Under the pieces are notes generated by a model. That model was not told the origin of the DNA and searched no databases. It was given only the letters and a program-made list of their open reading frames with translations. The translations under genes were made by a program, and so were the position numbers. Below are positions 22,969-34,747 of a stretch of 64,000 nucleotides of DNA, one piece after another (the stretch's first letter is position 1; each line of letters opens with the position of its first letter). The DNA lies in assembly GCA_963921825.1 (NCBI GenBank), contig OY997588.1, forward strand, positions 128,619,203 through 128,683,202, given 5' to 3'. This DNA is from Erodium maritimum. Lineage: Eukaryota > Streptophyta > Magnoliopsida > Geraniales > Geraniaceae.

Positions 22969-24430
22969 GGGAAAATTACACATAACCTCCCTTAATATTT
23001 TGACTTATTTTCAGATACCCCCCTTAACTATTTTTTTTCATACAACCCCCTTAACTTCATTTTTTTTCACTTTAGTCCAACGCCGTTAACTTTTCATCCA
23101 ATAGACATCAAATGTCCAAAATACCCCTCATAAACCATCAAATTTTCAAAACATTGCCATTAACTCCTACAAACTTAAAATTTAAATTGTTTTCTTTATT
23201 TTCTTAATATTTTTTTCAGAATATTTTTAATTGATAATAATATTTTTATTTTTAATATTTTATTTTCAGAAATACTTTGTTTCTTTATAACCCTTTTTCT
23301 GTAATTTTTTTTATTTAACTCATAATAATATTTTTATTTCTATTTTCGGATTTTCTTTTGTTTTTAAAATCTTTTTAATAATATGAATTTCTATATAATT
23401 ATTTTAATTCAATTCTTTTATATTCATTAATTAAATTAACTACTTTTTACTTTATCATCAAATAAAAAAACAAGGAAAATGAACTTATGTGATACGATGA
23501 ACATCACATGAACATCCATGAACATCATCAAATATGAAAGGTAGATGATCATCGATAACATCCATGAACAATTCCTTTTCGTATCTTTTTGTCCCTTTTG
23601 TTTTTTTGTCCCTTTTTGTATCAGATGAAAATCATACAAAGAAAATGAAAAGAAAAAACAAAACAGAATCAAATCTGAGACTGGAGCTCTAGTGGCGAGG
23701 AGGAGCAAGGGAGCCGGAGGGCTTGCCGTTGGGGCTCGCCAGAACGCCGCACGCGGAGACGTAGTGGGTGTGGTGTGGTGGAGGCGAGGCGTGGAGGCGA
23801 TCTGTGTGCCTTGCCGGATTCGCTGTCGGAAATCCCCAATTTAGCCACACTCGACCTCAGCTCCAATAGATTCTCCGGCCCGATTCCGGTGGGACTTTGC
23901 CAAAACCCCCAAAACACCTTCACCGAGCTTTACCTCCAGAACACGTTAACCAGAACAATCCCAACAAGCCTCAGCAACTGCTCCCTCCTCGTCACTCTCG
24001 ATCGTGGTGTTGGAGGTGGATCAAAAATGAAATCAAAAACAAAAAAGAAGCAAAACAGAGAAGAGGTGTAAAGAGAGGAGATTATGTGGCTGCGTGAAGT
24101 GGACGTGCAGCGGCAGAGCTCTATGGCCGGAGCTCCATGGTCGAGGTGTGGAGATGAAACTGTGGAGAGAGCAAAAATGAAGAGGAGTGTGCGGCTGTGT
24201 GAGAGTAAAGGATGAAGGTTTAGTTTAGGGTTATGCTTAAGGGTAGTTTAGGCATTTTTAAAAATTATAAGAGCATGTGCCTTGCACATGTTCGCTTTCC
24301 GTTTGTTTTTGGATGACGTTGGACTAAACTGAAAAAATATAGAAGTTAGGGGGGTTATATGAAAAAAAAATAGTTAAGGGGGGTATCTTAAAATAAGCAA
24401 ATACTAGGAGAGGTTATGTGTAATTTTCCC
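22969..24430. mobile_element. Pack-MULE-like element with LRR fragment
   Basis: A 9 bp TSD, tatttaaaa, at 22960-22968 and 24431-24439. TIRs start GGGAAAATTACACATAACCT; the left arm runs on through gacttattttcagatacccc and ccccttaactattttttttc, mirrored on the right at about 24310-24430. No transposase is present. The interior contains a plant LRR-receptor gene fragment at 23802-24006. The combination of 9 bp TSD, TIRs over 100 bases and captured exon is the definition of a Pack-MULE. Confidence 0.82.
23802..24006 (+). pseudogene. BRI1-like LRR receptor kinase fragment
   Basis: The plus-strand translation includes LPDSLSEIPNLATLDLSSNR, FSGPIPVGLCQNPQNTF and TIPTSLSNCSLLVTLD: about three leucine-rich repeats of the LxxLxLSxNxFSGxIP type. 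The pattern resembles the ectodomain of brassinosteroid receptor BRI1 and its BRL relatives, which lie in the plasma membrane and bind brassinosteroid. Only about 65 residues remain, with no signal peptide, island domain, membrane segment or kinase, and one repeat is slightly shortened (LQNTLTRTIP). It sits between TIRs, so it is best read as a captured exon piece and not a gene of its own. Confidence 0.75.
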
Positions 24431-24789
24431 TATTTAAAATTGTGTTCTTATTAGATCGTGCCGCTGACAAAGGAAAGGAAAAGCTAGGCGAGTGATCAGG
24501 ATCACGCCGGAGCTTGAGTGTGAGCTTTTGGAGAAAGCATACGAGGTAGGGAAAAGTAGACGGATCTCGGCCCTGACTAGGGAAAGTTAACAGTAGAAAT
24601 GCATGTGACACTAGGGTGTCGTGGGTTAAGTAGGTTATCGAATATTAGAAAGGCATGCGACACCGGGTGGTGTTGTATGATATGGGAACGTATCGAACTT
24701 TAGAAATGCATGTGACACTTAGTAGTGTCGTAGGAGCAGTGAACTTATCGATATTAGAATTACTGGAGGCATATGACCATGCCCGAAGG

Positions 24790-25200
24790 TTGATTGTTTT
24801 ACTGTTTGTGTCTTGGGTGGCCATAAGAGCCCGTACTTTAATGTTTGTGTCTTGGGTGGCCATGAGAGCCCGTACTTTACTGTTTGCGTCTTGGGTGGCC
24901 ATGAGAGCCCGTACTTTAATGTTTGTGTCTTGGGTGGCCATGAGAGCCCGTATTTTACTGCTGTGTCTTGGGTGGCCATGAGAGCCCGTGTCTTTACTGT
25001 TGGTGTCTTGGGTGGCCATGAGTGCCCGTGGGGTTGTTGAACCCGTGTCTTTACTTTTGGTGTTTGGGTGGCCTTGAGTGCCCGTGGGGTTGTTGAACCC
25101 GTGTTTTACCGTTGGTGTTTTGGGTGGCCGTGAGTGCCCGTGGGGTTGTTGAGCCCGTGTCTTTACCGTTGGTGTGTCTTGGGTGGCCATGAGTGCCTGT
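24790..25200 (+). repeat. LTR-internal tandem array (about 40-45 bp unit)
   Basis: Nine or so copies of gtcttgggtggccatgagag plus cccgtactttactgttt, diverging to cccgtggggttgttgaaccc in the last copies. It occupies the place held by the 65-70 bp array in the other LTRs. Confidence 0.75.
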
Positions 25201-26060
25201 GGAGTGTTGGATCGGTGTTGTTGCTGTTTGTTGAACTTTGGTTGTGATTGTGATTGTGGTTACCTGAGGTTGGGGGCCCGCTTCATGAAACGAGGGTCTT
25301 GTGATCGCACGCGTCTGCATGTTCAGACGGGGTAGGGGGCCCGCCCGTGAGGAAAGGGGTCCTGGCTGCGCGTGCGTGGTTAGGGGTGACAAGTCGACAG
25401 CCTGATCCGACTTTGTGTCGGGAAAAGTGCGACAGGTCGACCGCCTGGCCTGACAGGGATCGGTAAAGGGCGTGGGGGTTACTGAGTAACTGGAGTGCGA
25501 TCCTTTGTGATCTTGTTTGGTGTGCGATCCTTAGTGATCTTGGGTGTTGCGTGGTTGTCTGTCGTGTCTTTGAAGGAAGTCGTCAATCGTTGTGTCGGGT
25601 CTACATTACGTGTCTGAGTGTTGAGTAGGTTGAGGAAAGTGACGGTTTGTGTGTCAGTCGGGTTACTTTATTTTGGGGATAGTAGTCCCCGGTGTTGAGT
25701 TTGTTGTTGGTGTTACCGACATTGTCTGCTAAGTATGTCGTAGTCAGTCTGTTATCCGTGGTGGTGAGCGAACGCTCACCCCTAGCTTCTTTTCCTACAG
25801 GTACTGGTCGCGGGATGGACTAGGTGAGTTTCCGAAGCTTGAGGAGCTAGGAGCGGGAGTCCGGGTTTACTTTTGAGTCTAGCGACGTACACTTGTATTT
25901 TGTCCGCTTGTTGGGACGTACTTTTGAGTTGTAAATAATTATTTTGGTTTAGTAAATGGTGGTTGTAAAGTGATTTATTTAAAAGGTTTGAAAATGTTTT
26001 ATTGTTTTAAACGTCCGCGTTCCGAGTTTGGTTCTACTTAATTTGGGGCGTGACACCTCA

Positions 26061-26530
26061 GGCTTCTCTGAGTCAATGTTCAAGATTAGTGTTGGGCCAT
26101 TGACCGTCCGAGCGCTAACATCAGACAACCATATCATGTCGCTGACTAAGGACCAAGTCTTTACCGTACCTGTTCATTTTGCAGTCAAGCGAGCAACAGT
26201 TGTGGATCGAAGCACTGGCCGACTACTCCCGCTGCCTCTACTTTTTCGTTCGCCACTTCTATCGTCGTCGTCTTGTCCGTCCGAGATCACCCCAGCGTCG
26301 CCGTGACCAACAACGTCCCGATGTTCTGCAATGCCCACCACCACCGATGGTTGACCACCCGAACACCTCACCATCCAAACACACGCCGAGACCGGAGCCG
26401 CCATGAAAAACCTCACCGGAAAAGCCTTACATCTTCCCGCATTGCTGCCATGGCCCACCGACAACGACCCTGTAACCCTCGGTTGGGACCTTCGTGTCTC
26501 CTCCACTAGGCCTATAATTGATATATGGCT
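26061..26530 (-). mobile_element. Possible LINE remnant, right part
   Basis: GC-rich minus-strand frame (26174-26590), Gly/Ser/Arg rich without known domain. It is the continuation of 21132-21682 across the solo LTR. Resembles the 5' part of the other minus-oriented LINE copies only in composition. Confidence 0.3.
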
Positions 26531-26879
26531 ATGATAGTCGGTTTGAAAATGACTATATTCATTACATGAATAAAGTAGCCGGTCTGACAATGGATGTATT
26601 CATTTTGTGTCTACGATATTCATTTTGGAAACAAATATATTAACTTTCATAACAACATACAATGATAGAATGAAAAATTGAATTGGTTCAATAACAAAAA
26701 AACATTTATTCATCCGATCAAAATTAAATTCGAAAATCACATTAAAGTCAATGGTCACCAAATCAATCGCAGATGTACTGAACAAGACCGACCTTCGGTT
26801 TCTATGAAGTCTATTATCGTTGACTTGTTCCAAGTTACATATAAAGTCTCTGAATTCATATTTGATCCATCGTGTGAGG
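26531..26879. other. Intergenic, nothing recognised
   Basis: AT-rich spacer between the LINE remnant and the presumed hAT left end. Confidence 0.45.
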
Positions 26880-27287
26880 TAGGGGTGTAACCAGACCAGA
26901 TAACCTGTCCGAAACCCTTTCTGATGTCCAATCCGTTTCAACCGGATATCAAAAACATATGTCCATGTCCGATCCAAATTATCGGATTTCGGACCGGATT
27001 TTGGATTATTCGGATTCCGACTGGTTACATATTTTAACCGAATTAATCCTATCTTAGTATGGTTAATATTCTGAGCTCATGTTCAATTTTCAGAACTTAT
27101 TTTCTGTTGGCAAAAATTAATACTAACAATTACAAAATATTTAATAATAATCATAGGGGTGAAAAACCATTATGCAAGAATCATGGAGTTCATTTCAATG
27201 AGTTGAACTCATTGACAAATACATAATGATGAAAAAACACCCCCTAATCTAATTTTTATAATAATAAGCAAATATCAAGACAAGAAG

Positions 27288-30032
27288 TGTCACGCCCCAA
27301 ATCCGGTTTTGACCGGACTCGAGACGTGAACTAAAGTAGTAATAATTTTAAAGAAAAATAAAGCCAACGAGTCTCTATATCAAAATTTAAAACCTTTACA
27401 ATGCCACGAGTCGACACTCGGTAAAAACAACAGTAAAAGAGTTTAACAAAAACGAATAGTACGTCTCTAGACTACTAGTCTAGGACCCTCGTAAGCTCCC
27501 AAGCATCGAGCATCCAGCTAGTACGCTTCCCGCTTAGAACCTGAAAAACAACAAGGTAAGGGGGTGAGCTTTCGCTCAGTAGGAAAAGTAGTTAAGGTTA
27601 TAAGCAAGCGCTCACCACCATGGGTAACCGTGCAATTAGGGCATACTAGTACAGCACACAACTAATTTCTAACGGAACTCGTAACCACCATCCTCAACTC
27701 AAGACCAACCCACACTCACAACCATAAACAACCAGACAGCACAAACAGCAACCATCACACCAAGTGACACGTCATCAAACATAAAGTAAAATGTAAAAGC
27801 ATAACACGTCCCATACCGCAGTCCCCTACTCGGTCGACTGTCCACAACCCGACACCCTCATATCGTACCGGAACACACAGCGTCGGCCTAGATATCTTCC
27901 CGTCAAACAACCGGGGCTCGATCTCAAATAGTCATACCAGAATCGCCATCGGCTAGACCTCTTCCCCGGAACTCCTTCGGGCAAAGGATAGGTGATAAGG
28001 TGAAACAACTTTCTCGGGACTCCTTCGAGCAAAGCGCAGAATACGTAACCGTCGGCCTAGACGTCCCACATCGGAGTACCCCCTCGATGCAGGCTATCGT
28101 ACCGGAACCACTACCCGGGGGACCGCGAATACATGGGACCACACCGTCGGCCTAGGCACTACCCTACACCGGCGTACCCCCTCGGTCATAGGTACCATAC
28201 CGGAAACAACTCCCGGACACACATCAAGATAATATTATAAATGTCATAATTAAGCACGACTTACCAAGCCCAACAATCTTACCACAACCAGTCACGTCGG
28301 TCTATCACTCACCCGACCATCACACAACCAAGGGTTCAGATCAACACACCCATGGCACACTCGCCCACACATAACAACAACATGCTCAACGGATAAACTA
28401 AATCTTGTATATTAACCCTAACGACAACGACTCACACGGCAAACATCTCAACCAATAACATGCAATTCCAAAACAACACACAACCTACGGCTCGACAAGG
28501 CCGGTCTACCAGCACGACAATTCCCAAGACAGAAACGTAAATGTTCGCAGTTCAATCGACTACTCTAGTTGTTCTCATCCTACATGTTACTACGACTTGT
28601 CCGGTTATTATCTGATATAAGTACTGGTTCTAGTTTTATTAATCCTAGCATGCATACTAGTAACTTTCCGCAATTAAACCGGTATCCGCTACTTCCCTAC
28701 CTCAACCGAAGAACAACCGCTACTTCTCCTAGCTGCTGACGTCCTGGCTCGCTACCTCCGGTCTTCTCTTCGATCGAAGCCGGACTCTACTTTACATAGA
28801 AAGCTACAATTAAAACCGGTTTCACAATTTAAATTTAAAAGGTTACGACGGTCTCGATTTAAGTTCAAAAGTTGTCTCTCAGACTTAAGCGGGCTAAAAG
28901 CGGGATTACGACGAATCGGGTTCGAGCACCCGAGCACCGAACTCAGAACCTGGTGCACAATTCCTGAGGTACGGGTCTCGATGCAAGGATCCCAAGGTAA
29001 GGCTTTCGATGCACAATTCTCGAAGTCCGATTCAGCGTTCCGCTTTAAAAATCCTGTTCTAAGTCCGATTAATAGTCTCGTTATTACGCTCGAGTTTCCA
29101 AGTTCGTTCAAGTTCCAAAACCGTCAACAGTCCCCTTTTATTAAAACTGAAATTCGTTTTAAAACAATTAATTTTATTTCTTTAAACTTTTTTTTTCGTG
29201 TTCTTCCCCGGTTACACGGATCCAGAACAAAAAAACAAGAAAACAGTTCTCAAAAGGCCAAAATCAAAACGTCTTAAACCCTCATATCCAGATCCAGAAA
29301 CAACCGGCCAAAATAAGAAAAGAGAGAGAGAGGAGGGTTGGGAAGTTCCCGACCACCGGCGAAGACAGCGCCGACGGCCGACCCTGAGGTGAGTATCTCA
29401 CCGAGGGGAAAGGATAACGGTGGCGGCGTGGCGGGTGCGCGTGGATCTGGAGGCGAACGGGGAAGGTGTGGCGCGGTGGTCACAGGCGCAGGAGCGGCGG
29501 AGCTCGGAAGCAGGGGCAGAGACTGAGAAGAGGCCGACGAGGGAGAGGGGCGGCCGTGCGGGCGGCGGCCGGAACAGAGAACCAGAGAGAGGACGGGATC
29601 GGGAAGAGAGGCGGCGGCTTTGGTTTCGGACGGTAACGGAGAGAGAAAGAGGATATGGCCGGAGAACGGCCCAGAACAGAGAGGTGCGAGGTAGAGAGGG
29701 TGGTCGGAAGGTGAGGGAGCGGCGGCCAGATGAGAGAGGGAGAGGTGAGGGAGAAGCTGCAAGTTCAGAGGAGAGGGAGGCGAGTGAAGATGGTGAAATT
29801 AGGGTTTCAGAGTTCGCTTTTATACCGAAGCCGTCAGACGGGCTTGGGCCTCCAGAACGGGCCTGGCCGGGTCTGACTTCCCTTTTATTAATATTTTTTA
29901 AAACAAAAATAAATCTGAATCAAAATCCTTTTTTTTGAACGAATAAGAGATTAAACCCAAAAATCACCTCGACGTTCCGAGCGAACAAAAACTTAAAAAC
30001 TTAAACCGTTTAAAACCGGAGCGGTCTTCACA
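27288..30032 (-). mobile_element. Solo LTR, gypsy-type family B
   Basis: Minus-oriented: on its own strand it starts tgtgaagaccgctccgg and ends ccggatttggggcgtgaca. TSD agaag at 27283-27287 and 30033-30037. Length 2745 bases. It contains a diverged tandem array (27835-28200), the hairpin TGAGC-GAAA-GCTCA (27565-27578, minus) and a GC-rich segment 29280-29880. Open frames there are shadows. Closely related to the LTR at 46427-49376. Confidence 0.9.
27835..28200 (-). repeat. LTR-internal tandem array
   Basis: Four to five diverged units containing ccgtcggcctagacgtc or tctt, ccggaactccttcgg and gtaccggaaccac; the family B version of the array in the family A LTRs. Confidence 0.65.
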
Positions 30033-30287
30033 AGAAGTATCTCACAACTTACAACTTGTGAAAATAAACAAAACATAAACCAAATTACAAAATTTCATAA
30101 AACTTGTTTCTTCCATTCTCTTCTTCCATAACAACTGGACCTCATCTTCTTCATAAATTCTCCACTTCACCAACAAAAATACCTTCTAGTCCTAAAATTT
30201 AGATAAAACAAAGTAAGCAACAAAACAACAAGAGTAAATATTCATATGACATTTGAAAACATTATAAAGTAAAAAAAAGTATTGTAA

Positions 30288-32430
30288 TTATAATAACTCA
30301 TTCATACCTTCTTGAACTTGTTCAAACAAGTTCGCGACTTCCTCATCATCCAACCATGAAGTAATTGGACTTTTGAACCAATCTTGTAGGCAAATCAAGC
30401 ACTCCACAGTTGGTGGCTTGAGACTACACCTATAATTTGTCACAATCCTAGAACCAGAACTGAAAACAGATTCAGAAGCAATAGTGGAGACCGGAATGGC
30501 TAAAACATCTCTGGCCATTTTGGAAATGGTCATTTTGGAAATGACCGAAAATCTTTCAACATTCTTTCTCCACCAATCCAAAACATCAAAGTCTTTATCA
30601 GCTTGCACCCTAGGTTCAGATAAATACATCTCCAATTCCGACCTAGAAGTATCCATCTCACTATTTTCCATCCTCTCAAACATAGCATCATACATTCCAA
30701 CATCATAACCACCATCATCCAAATTAGTAGTAGGTGATACAGTAGGTACAATAACAACAAACAACTTGTCATATTCCACATACATACCATCCAAAGCTGT
30801 CCTAACTTGTGGTTTGAGCAAAACACGTTTATCTACTGAATATATACTGTCAATAATAAAGTTCACATATCTCAATTTGCGACGAGATCTAATATGGGAG
30901 CTATGAAAACAAACATGTTCAACTTCTCTAGGTCATTAAAATATTTGTTGTACTAAGTCTCCATACAAAGAACCATATTCACAATATGAGCATGTGATGA
31001 ACTTTTATCTTTTTCAATCAGACCATACAACATACTAATATCACTCAAAACCATACTAGATGTGACATGCAAAGAAGCAGACATACGCACAGTCATATTA
31101 TAAAATAGCTTTAAATATCCCATAACAAAGTCAAGTCCCAGAAAATCAGCTTCAGTCAATACACCAAGTGGTTCATTACTATCCTTCTTCTTAGCTTTCT
31201 CCATTTCAGATTTGAGATCGCGATATTTTAAAAACGGTTTCTCAAACTTTAGGGCAACATCAAGCATCAAGTATGTGGAATTCAACCTAGTGCATACATC
31301 AAGACTAAGCATTTTTTTACATCTAATTTTTCAACCAAGTCTTTAAACTTCCTTGACCTTGCAAGAGATAACCTAATCCACCTAACAACATATCTCACTC
31401 TCTCAATGAAATCAACCAACATTTTAGTACCATCACTCACTATAAGATTTAAAATGTGAGCAACACACCTCATGTGCATGAACTTTCCTCCCAAGAGAGG
31501 ATTCGGTATGAAATCAAAACTCTCTTGCAAGTACTTAATAGCCTTATCATTTGCACTAGCATTATCAACCGTTACAGTCATTATCATATGTAAACCCCAA
31601 GCATTAACACACGACTCTAGGCCAGCCCCAATAGCATTCCCACTATGCCAACTATGAGACACAAATTGAATATTTTTTTCTGTAACTTCCAATTCTCATC
31701 AACATAATGAGCAGTCAAAACCATGTAATTGATATTTTGGTTGGAAGTCCATGTATCCGTAGTCAAAGAAACCTTAGGTTTAGCATCTTTAAAATAAGCG
31801 AGCAACAATGACTTTTCAAATTTAAATAACCCAAAAATACATTTAGCAATTGTAGTCCTACATGGGATAGAAAATAACGGACAACAAATAGACATGAACA
31901 ATTTAAAACCTTCACCCTCAACATACGTAAAAGGCAACTCATCAAGCACTATCATCTTGGCGAGAACGGTTTTACAAGCTTCTTGATCAAATCGCCAAGA
32001 TAATAATGAAGATGGTTTGTCTTTTTCAGCAGCAGAATAATTAAGTAGTTGTTGTCCCCGTGGTAATCTTTGAGGGTTTTGGGGGCATATTAAGACATGA
32101 TTGCTAAGAGTAGTTGTACCATAAGTCTTGGTTTTACCACCCAACAACTTATGACACATCCTACACTGACCCTTTTGTTCACCATCTTTCATTACTAAAT
32201 CAAAGAAACCCCAGCAACTAGATGCATTTCTCTCTCTTAATTTTGGCTATAGGAAGAAGCTTACCATGGGGAGATGCTGTTGCACCTCCCGCACCTTCGG
32301 CATCTGGTACAATTGAAGTAGAATCAGATGCGATCATATCATCAGCAACCCCCACAGATTCAACATCGTCTGATGTGACAGTTTCTCCCTTCAATTTCAG
32401 AGCAAGACAGTTAGATACTTAGATTAGATC
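30288..32430 (-). pseudogene. hAT transposase, frameshifted
   Basis: The minus-strand translation gives, in order: an acidic/Gly-Ala N-terminus (about 32420-32230); a BED zinc finger with CWGFFDLVMKDGEQKGQCRMC and TLSNHVLICP; DELPFTYVEGEGFKLFM; LTTDTWTSNQNINYMVLTAHY (first catalytic Asp region); VDNASANDKAIKYL (second Asp); MRCVAHILNLIV; and a C-terminal hAT dimerisation region, MARDVLAIPVSTIASESVFS followed by RIVTNYRCSLKPPTVECLI. It belongs to the plant RICESLEEPER/DAYSLEEPER-type group. At least four frame changes break it: near 32245, at a T7 run at 31673-31679, at a T7 run at 31312-31318, and between 30960 and 30880. It therefore cannot make an intact transposase. Its stop is at 30288. 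Confidence 0.85.
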
Positions 32431-33119
32431 AAAAGAGATAAAAATAAATTAAAACATGCATAATTGATTATTAAAACATACATACTTTTTGGGACATGCC
32501 CCTACATGAATTTGAAATCAATTTTTTTTACATGAAAGGTAATTGCTTGTTACAACCCTATAACATAATTTTTGTTCAAAGTACGACTCTGAGGACTGCA
32601 AGTAGCATAACAAAAATATATAATTATATAGGCATAGAATAGTTTTTTTGGTAAACTATTTAAACTTATATAATGCAGCATTGGATTTGAAAGACTACAC
32701 ACTTACAGATATCTATTGATTACCATCACATATATCACATGTATTGATTACATATATCCTATCAAACACATATCAGATTATCACCTCAATATCAGTAAAC
32801 ATATAATCGAAAGTCAGATCGGACATAAACATTATGAAAATATTAAGAACATTAGTAAGCATATATGATATATCACCTCAATATCAGATTTACACAACTA
32901 AATTTCAGAACAAACTAGGAAAATATCATATATTCGGAAGTCGGATCGGACAAAGAAATATCGAAAACTTACCTCGGACACTTGTTGCTCACAATTGCTC
33001 GGATTATTATTCAATAGAATAATAATTGTTGAGCTGATTAACAATCGAGGAAGAAGAAGAAATCGAACATGCGTAGCCCTCTTCTCCTGTGCTTCATCTT
33101 TTATCCATGCTCTGATAAC

Positions 33120-33852
33120 TAGGGGTGTCCAAAATTGACTCATAACCCAGTCCACCCGGTCAACCTGTCCAATCCGACCCAGCGGGTTTGCCCCCACGGG
33201 TTACGGGGACGGGCTCGGGTTCAAAAATACCAAACCCGGAGTGAGCGGTACGGGTTGCGGATCCGTGACATGGTTTTCTACATAACCCGGACCACCCGGA
33301 TATGGTACAAGTATAAGGCCTATGGCCACACTCTTACAATTTTAATTACTTTTTCATATGTAGATGAAAATTGATGGCTTGAGATTTGGAAGATAATTAC
33401 CAATTTTGTAATAGAACATGTCGTAGTTTTGTGTTGAACTCATCTTTTGTAATCGTAATCTATTTTGGGTCAACTTGAACTCCTTATTTGACGTTTGCAA
33501 TCCTTGAACCTTTGATAAAGATTAAACATGGTATGAAGTTTTTCTGTCATTAAGAAGTGACCAAATTGAGAGGTTTTAAGCACTCTTTAATGACTTTTAA
33601 TGGTGTTTTTGGATAATGAAAAAAATATTTGAAAGTATATGTACAATTACTTATGATTAATGTTATAAATTGTTATCAAATTCGGATGGGTTGGTCCAAC
33701 CCGGTAAACCGGTCCATAATCCGGACGGGCGGGTTAAAAGGTTCTTTTTCGGGCCCGGGGCTGGGAGTGGGTTAAATTTTTTGAACCCGGTCACTCCGGG
33801 TCGGTTAAAAAATTTAGCCATGGGGCCGGGGCCCGACCCATGGACACCCCTA
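33120..33852. mobile_element. Non-autonomous hAT element
   Basis: Begins taggggtgtccaaaatt and ends ccatggacacccct a, with a perfect 8 bp TSD, ctgataac, at 33112-33119 and 33853-33860, the hAT signature. 733 bases, rich in cccggtc/acccgg words near both ends, no coding capacity. It is inserted upstream of the hAT transposase. Confidence 0.85.
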
Positions 33853-33860
33853 CTGATAAC

Positions 33861-34340
33861 GGTAAGAATCAGATGGGAGAGGAAAACGGGAAGCTAATCT
33901 ATGGAAATCGTTGAAATTAATGATAATTGCAAAGGCGAAGGGTTTTTGTTTGGGAATTGCAGTCGGCTAGGGCTAGATTAAAGAGAATCGCGTGGAATAG
34001 GGGATTGGAAACGACGTCCCGGACGCGCACGCACAGATACGAATGTATCTGAAAAATTCTGGGCCGAATACTGATAGAAATCACTGATTTGGGCCGAATT
34101 TCAGTAATGTTATTGGGCTTACTACTACTTACTTACTTAGTATTTTGAGTCTTTGGACCGGGTCCGAATTGAATCCGAAAATCGCCGGATCTGGGGCAGC
34201 AGATCCGGATCCATGTCAACTGGATATCCGGATTTCGGATCGGGTTTTGTCCATATAGGTCCGGATTGACGATTTTTTTGGATCGGATTGACCCGGGTTC
34301 ATGTATTTTTCCGGATTTCGGATTTTTGGACACACCCCTA
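33861..34340. other. hAT right-end region
   Basis: No gene. From 34160 it is a dense series of CCGGAT/CGGATT words ending in ttggacacacccct a, taken as the subterminal region of the large hAT element. Confidence 0.45.
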
Positions 34341-34747
34341 CACTAGACTACATCTAGAGCCATGGCTTTTCAACTCCTACGACCTCTAACATTTAGGTCA
34401 AAACCTGGGTTTTCCATAATATCTTCGTTTGAACTCGGGACTTCTCTAGGGCTTCCACGACTCCTCTTGGATTTAGGTTTACAATTGGGTCTTCCCCAAC
34501 TTCCGAACTTGGGACTTTACTTGGGTCTTCACTTTGGCCTTTCACAGATAGTTGGGTAAACAAGCTCATCATTTTTTAACGCAAGGTCGTGCCGACAACA
34601 ACGCTCACTTTCTCATAATGACGTGCCTCAAACGACAATCCATAAAGCCCTATCATGGGTCTTTTTCTGGCCTTGAAAGTGAACATTTTGCTCTGATAAT
34701 TCATTTTTATTGTGTAAGCAAGACTAAACACAAAATGATGCTTCTGT

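Larger units (their letters stand above)
21683..26055 (+). mobile_element. Solo LTR, gypsy-type family A, interrupted
   Basis: Starts tgtaagaaccgctcc, ends ttaatttggggcgtgaca; TSD cctca at 21678-21682 and 26056-26060. About 2.9 kb without the Pack-MULE-like insertion at 22969-24430. It carries its own tandem array at 24790-25200 and the hairpin TGAGC-GAAC-GCTCA at 25765-25778, followed by CTTTTCCTACAG. No internal retroelement genes. Confidence 0.87.
26880..34340 (-). mobile_element. hAT transposon, decayed, with two insertions
   Basis: The left end candidate taggggtgtaacc (26880) and the right end, which reads taggggtgtgtcc on the minus strand from 34340, share the hAT-like TAGGGGTGT start and subterminal clusters of CGGAT words (26940-27020 and 34160-34330). 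Removing the solo LTR (27288-30032) and the small hAT element (33120-33852) leaves about 4 kb, usual for plant hAT elements. The transposase runs on the minus strand (30288-32430). The 8 bases outside each end do not match (gtgtgagg and cactagac), so pairing these two ends is an inference. Confidence 0.5.

Noticed and set aside
24655..25190. Repetitive frames such as MATQDTNSKVRAL
   Set aside because: Translation of the 40-45 bp tandem array in the LTR; no gene.
28064..28075. USE-like GTCCCACATCG
   Set aside because: It belongs to the diverged tandem array of the solo LTR and has no TATA box at a suitable distance, unlike the copia LTR copy.
29274..29938. Overlapping Arg/Gly/Pro-rich frames on both strands
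   Set aside because: Part of the solo LTR 27288-30032; GC-driven open frames without recognisable motifs.
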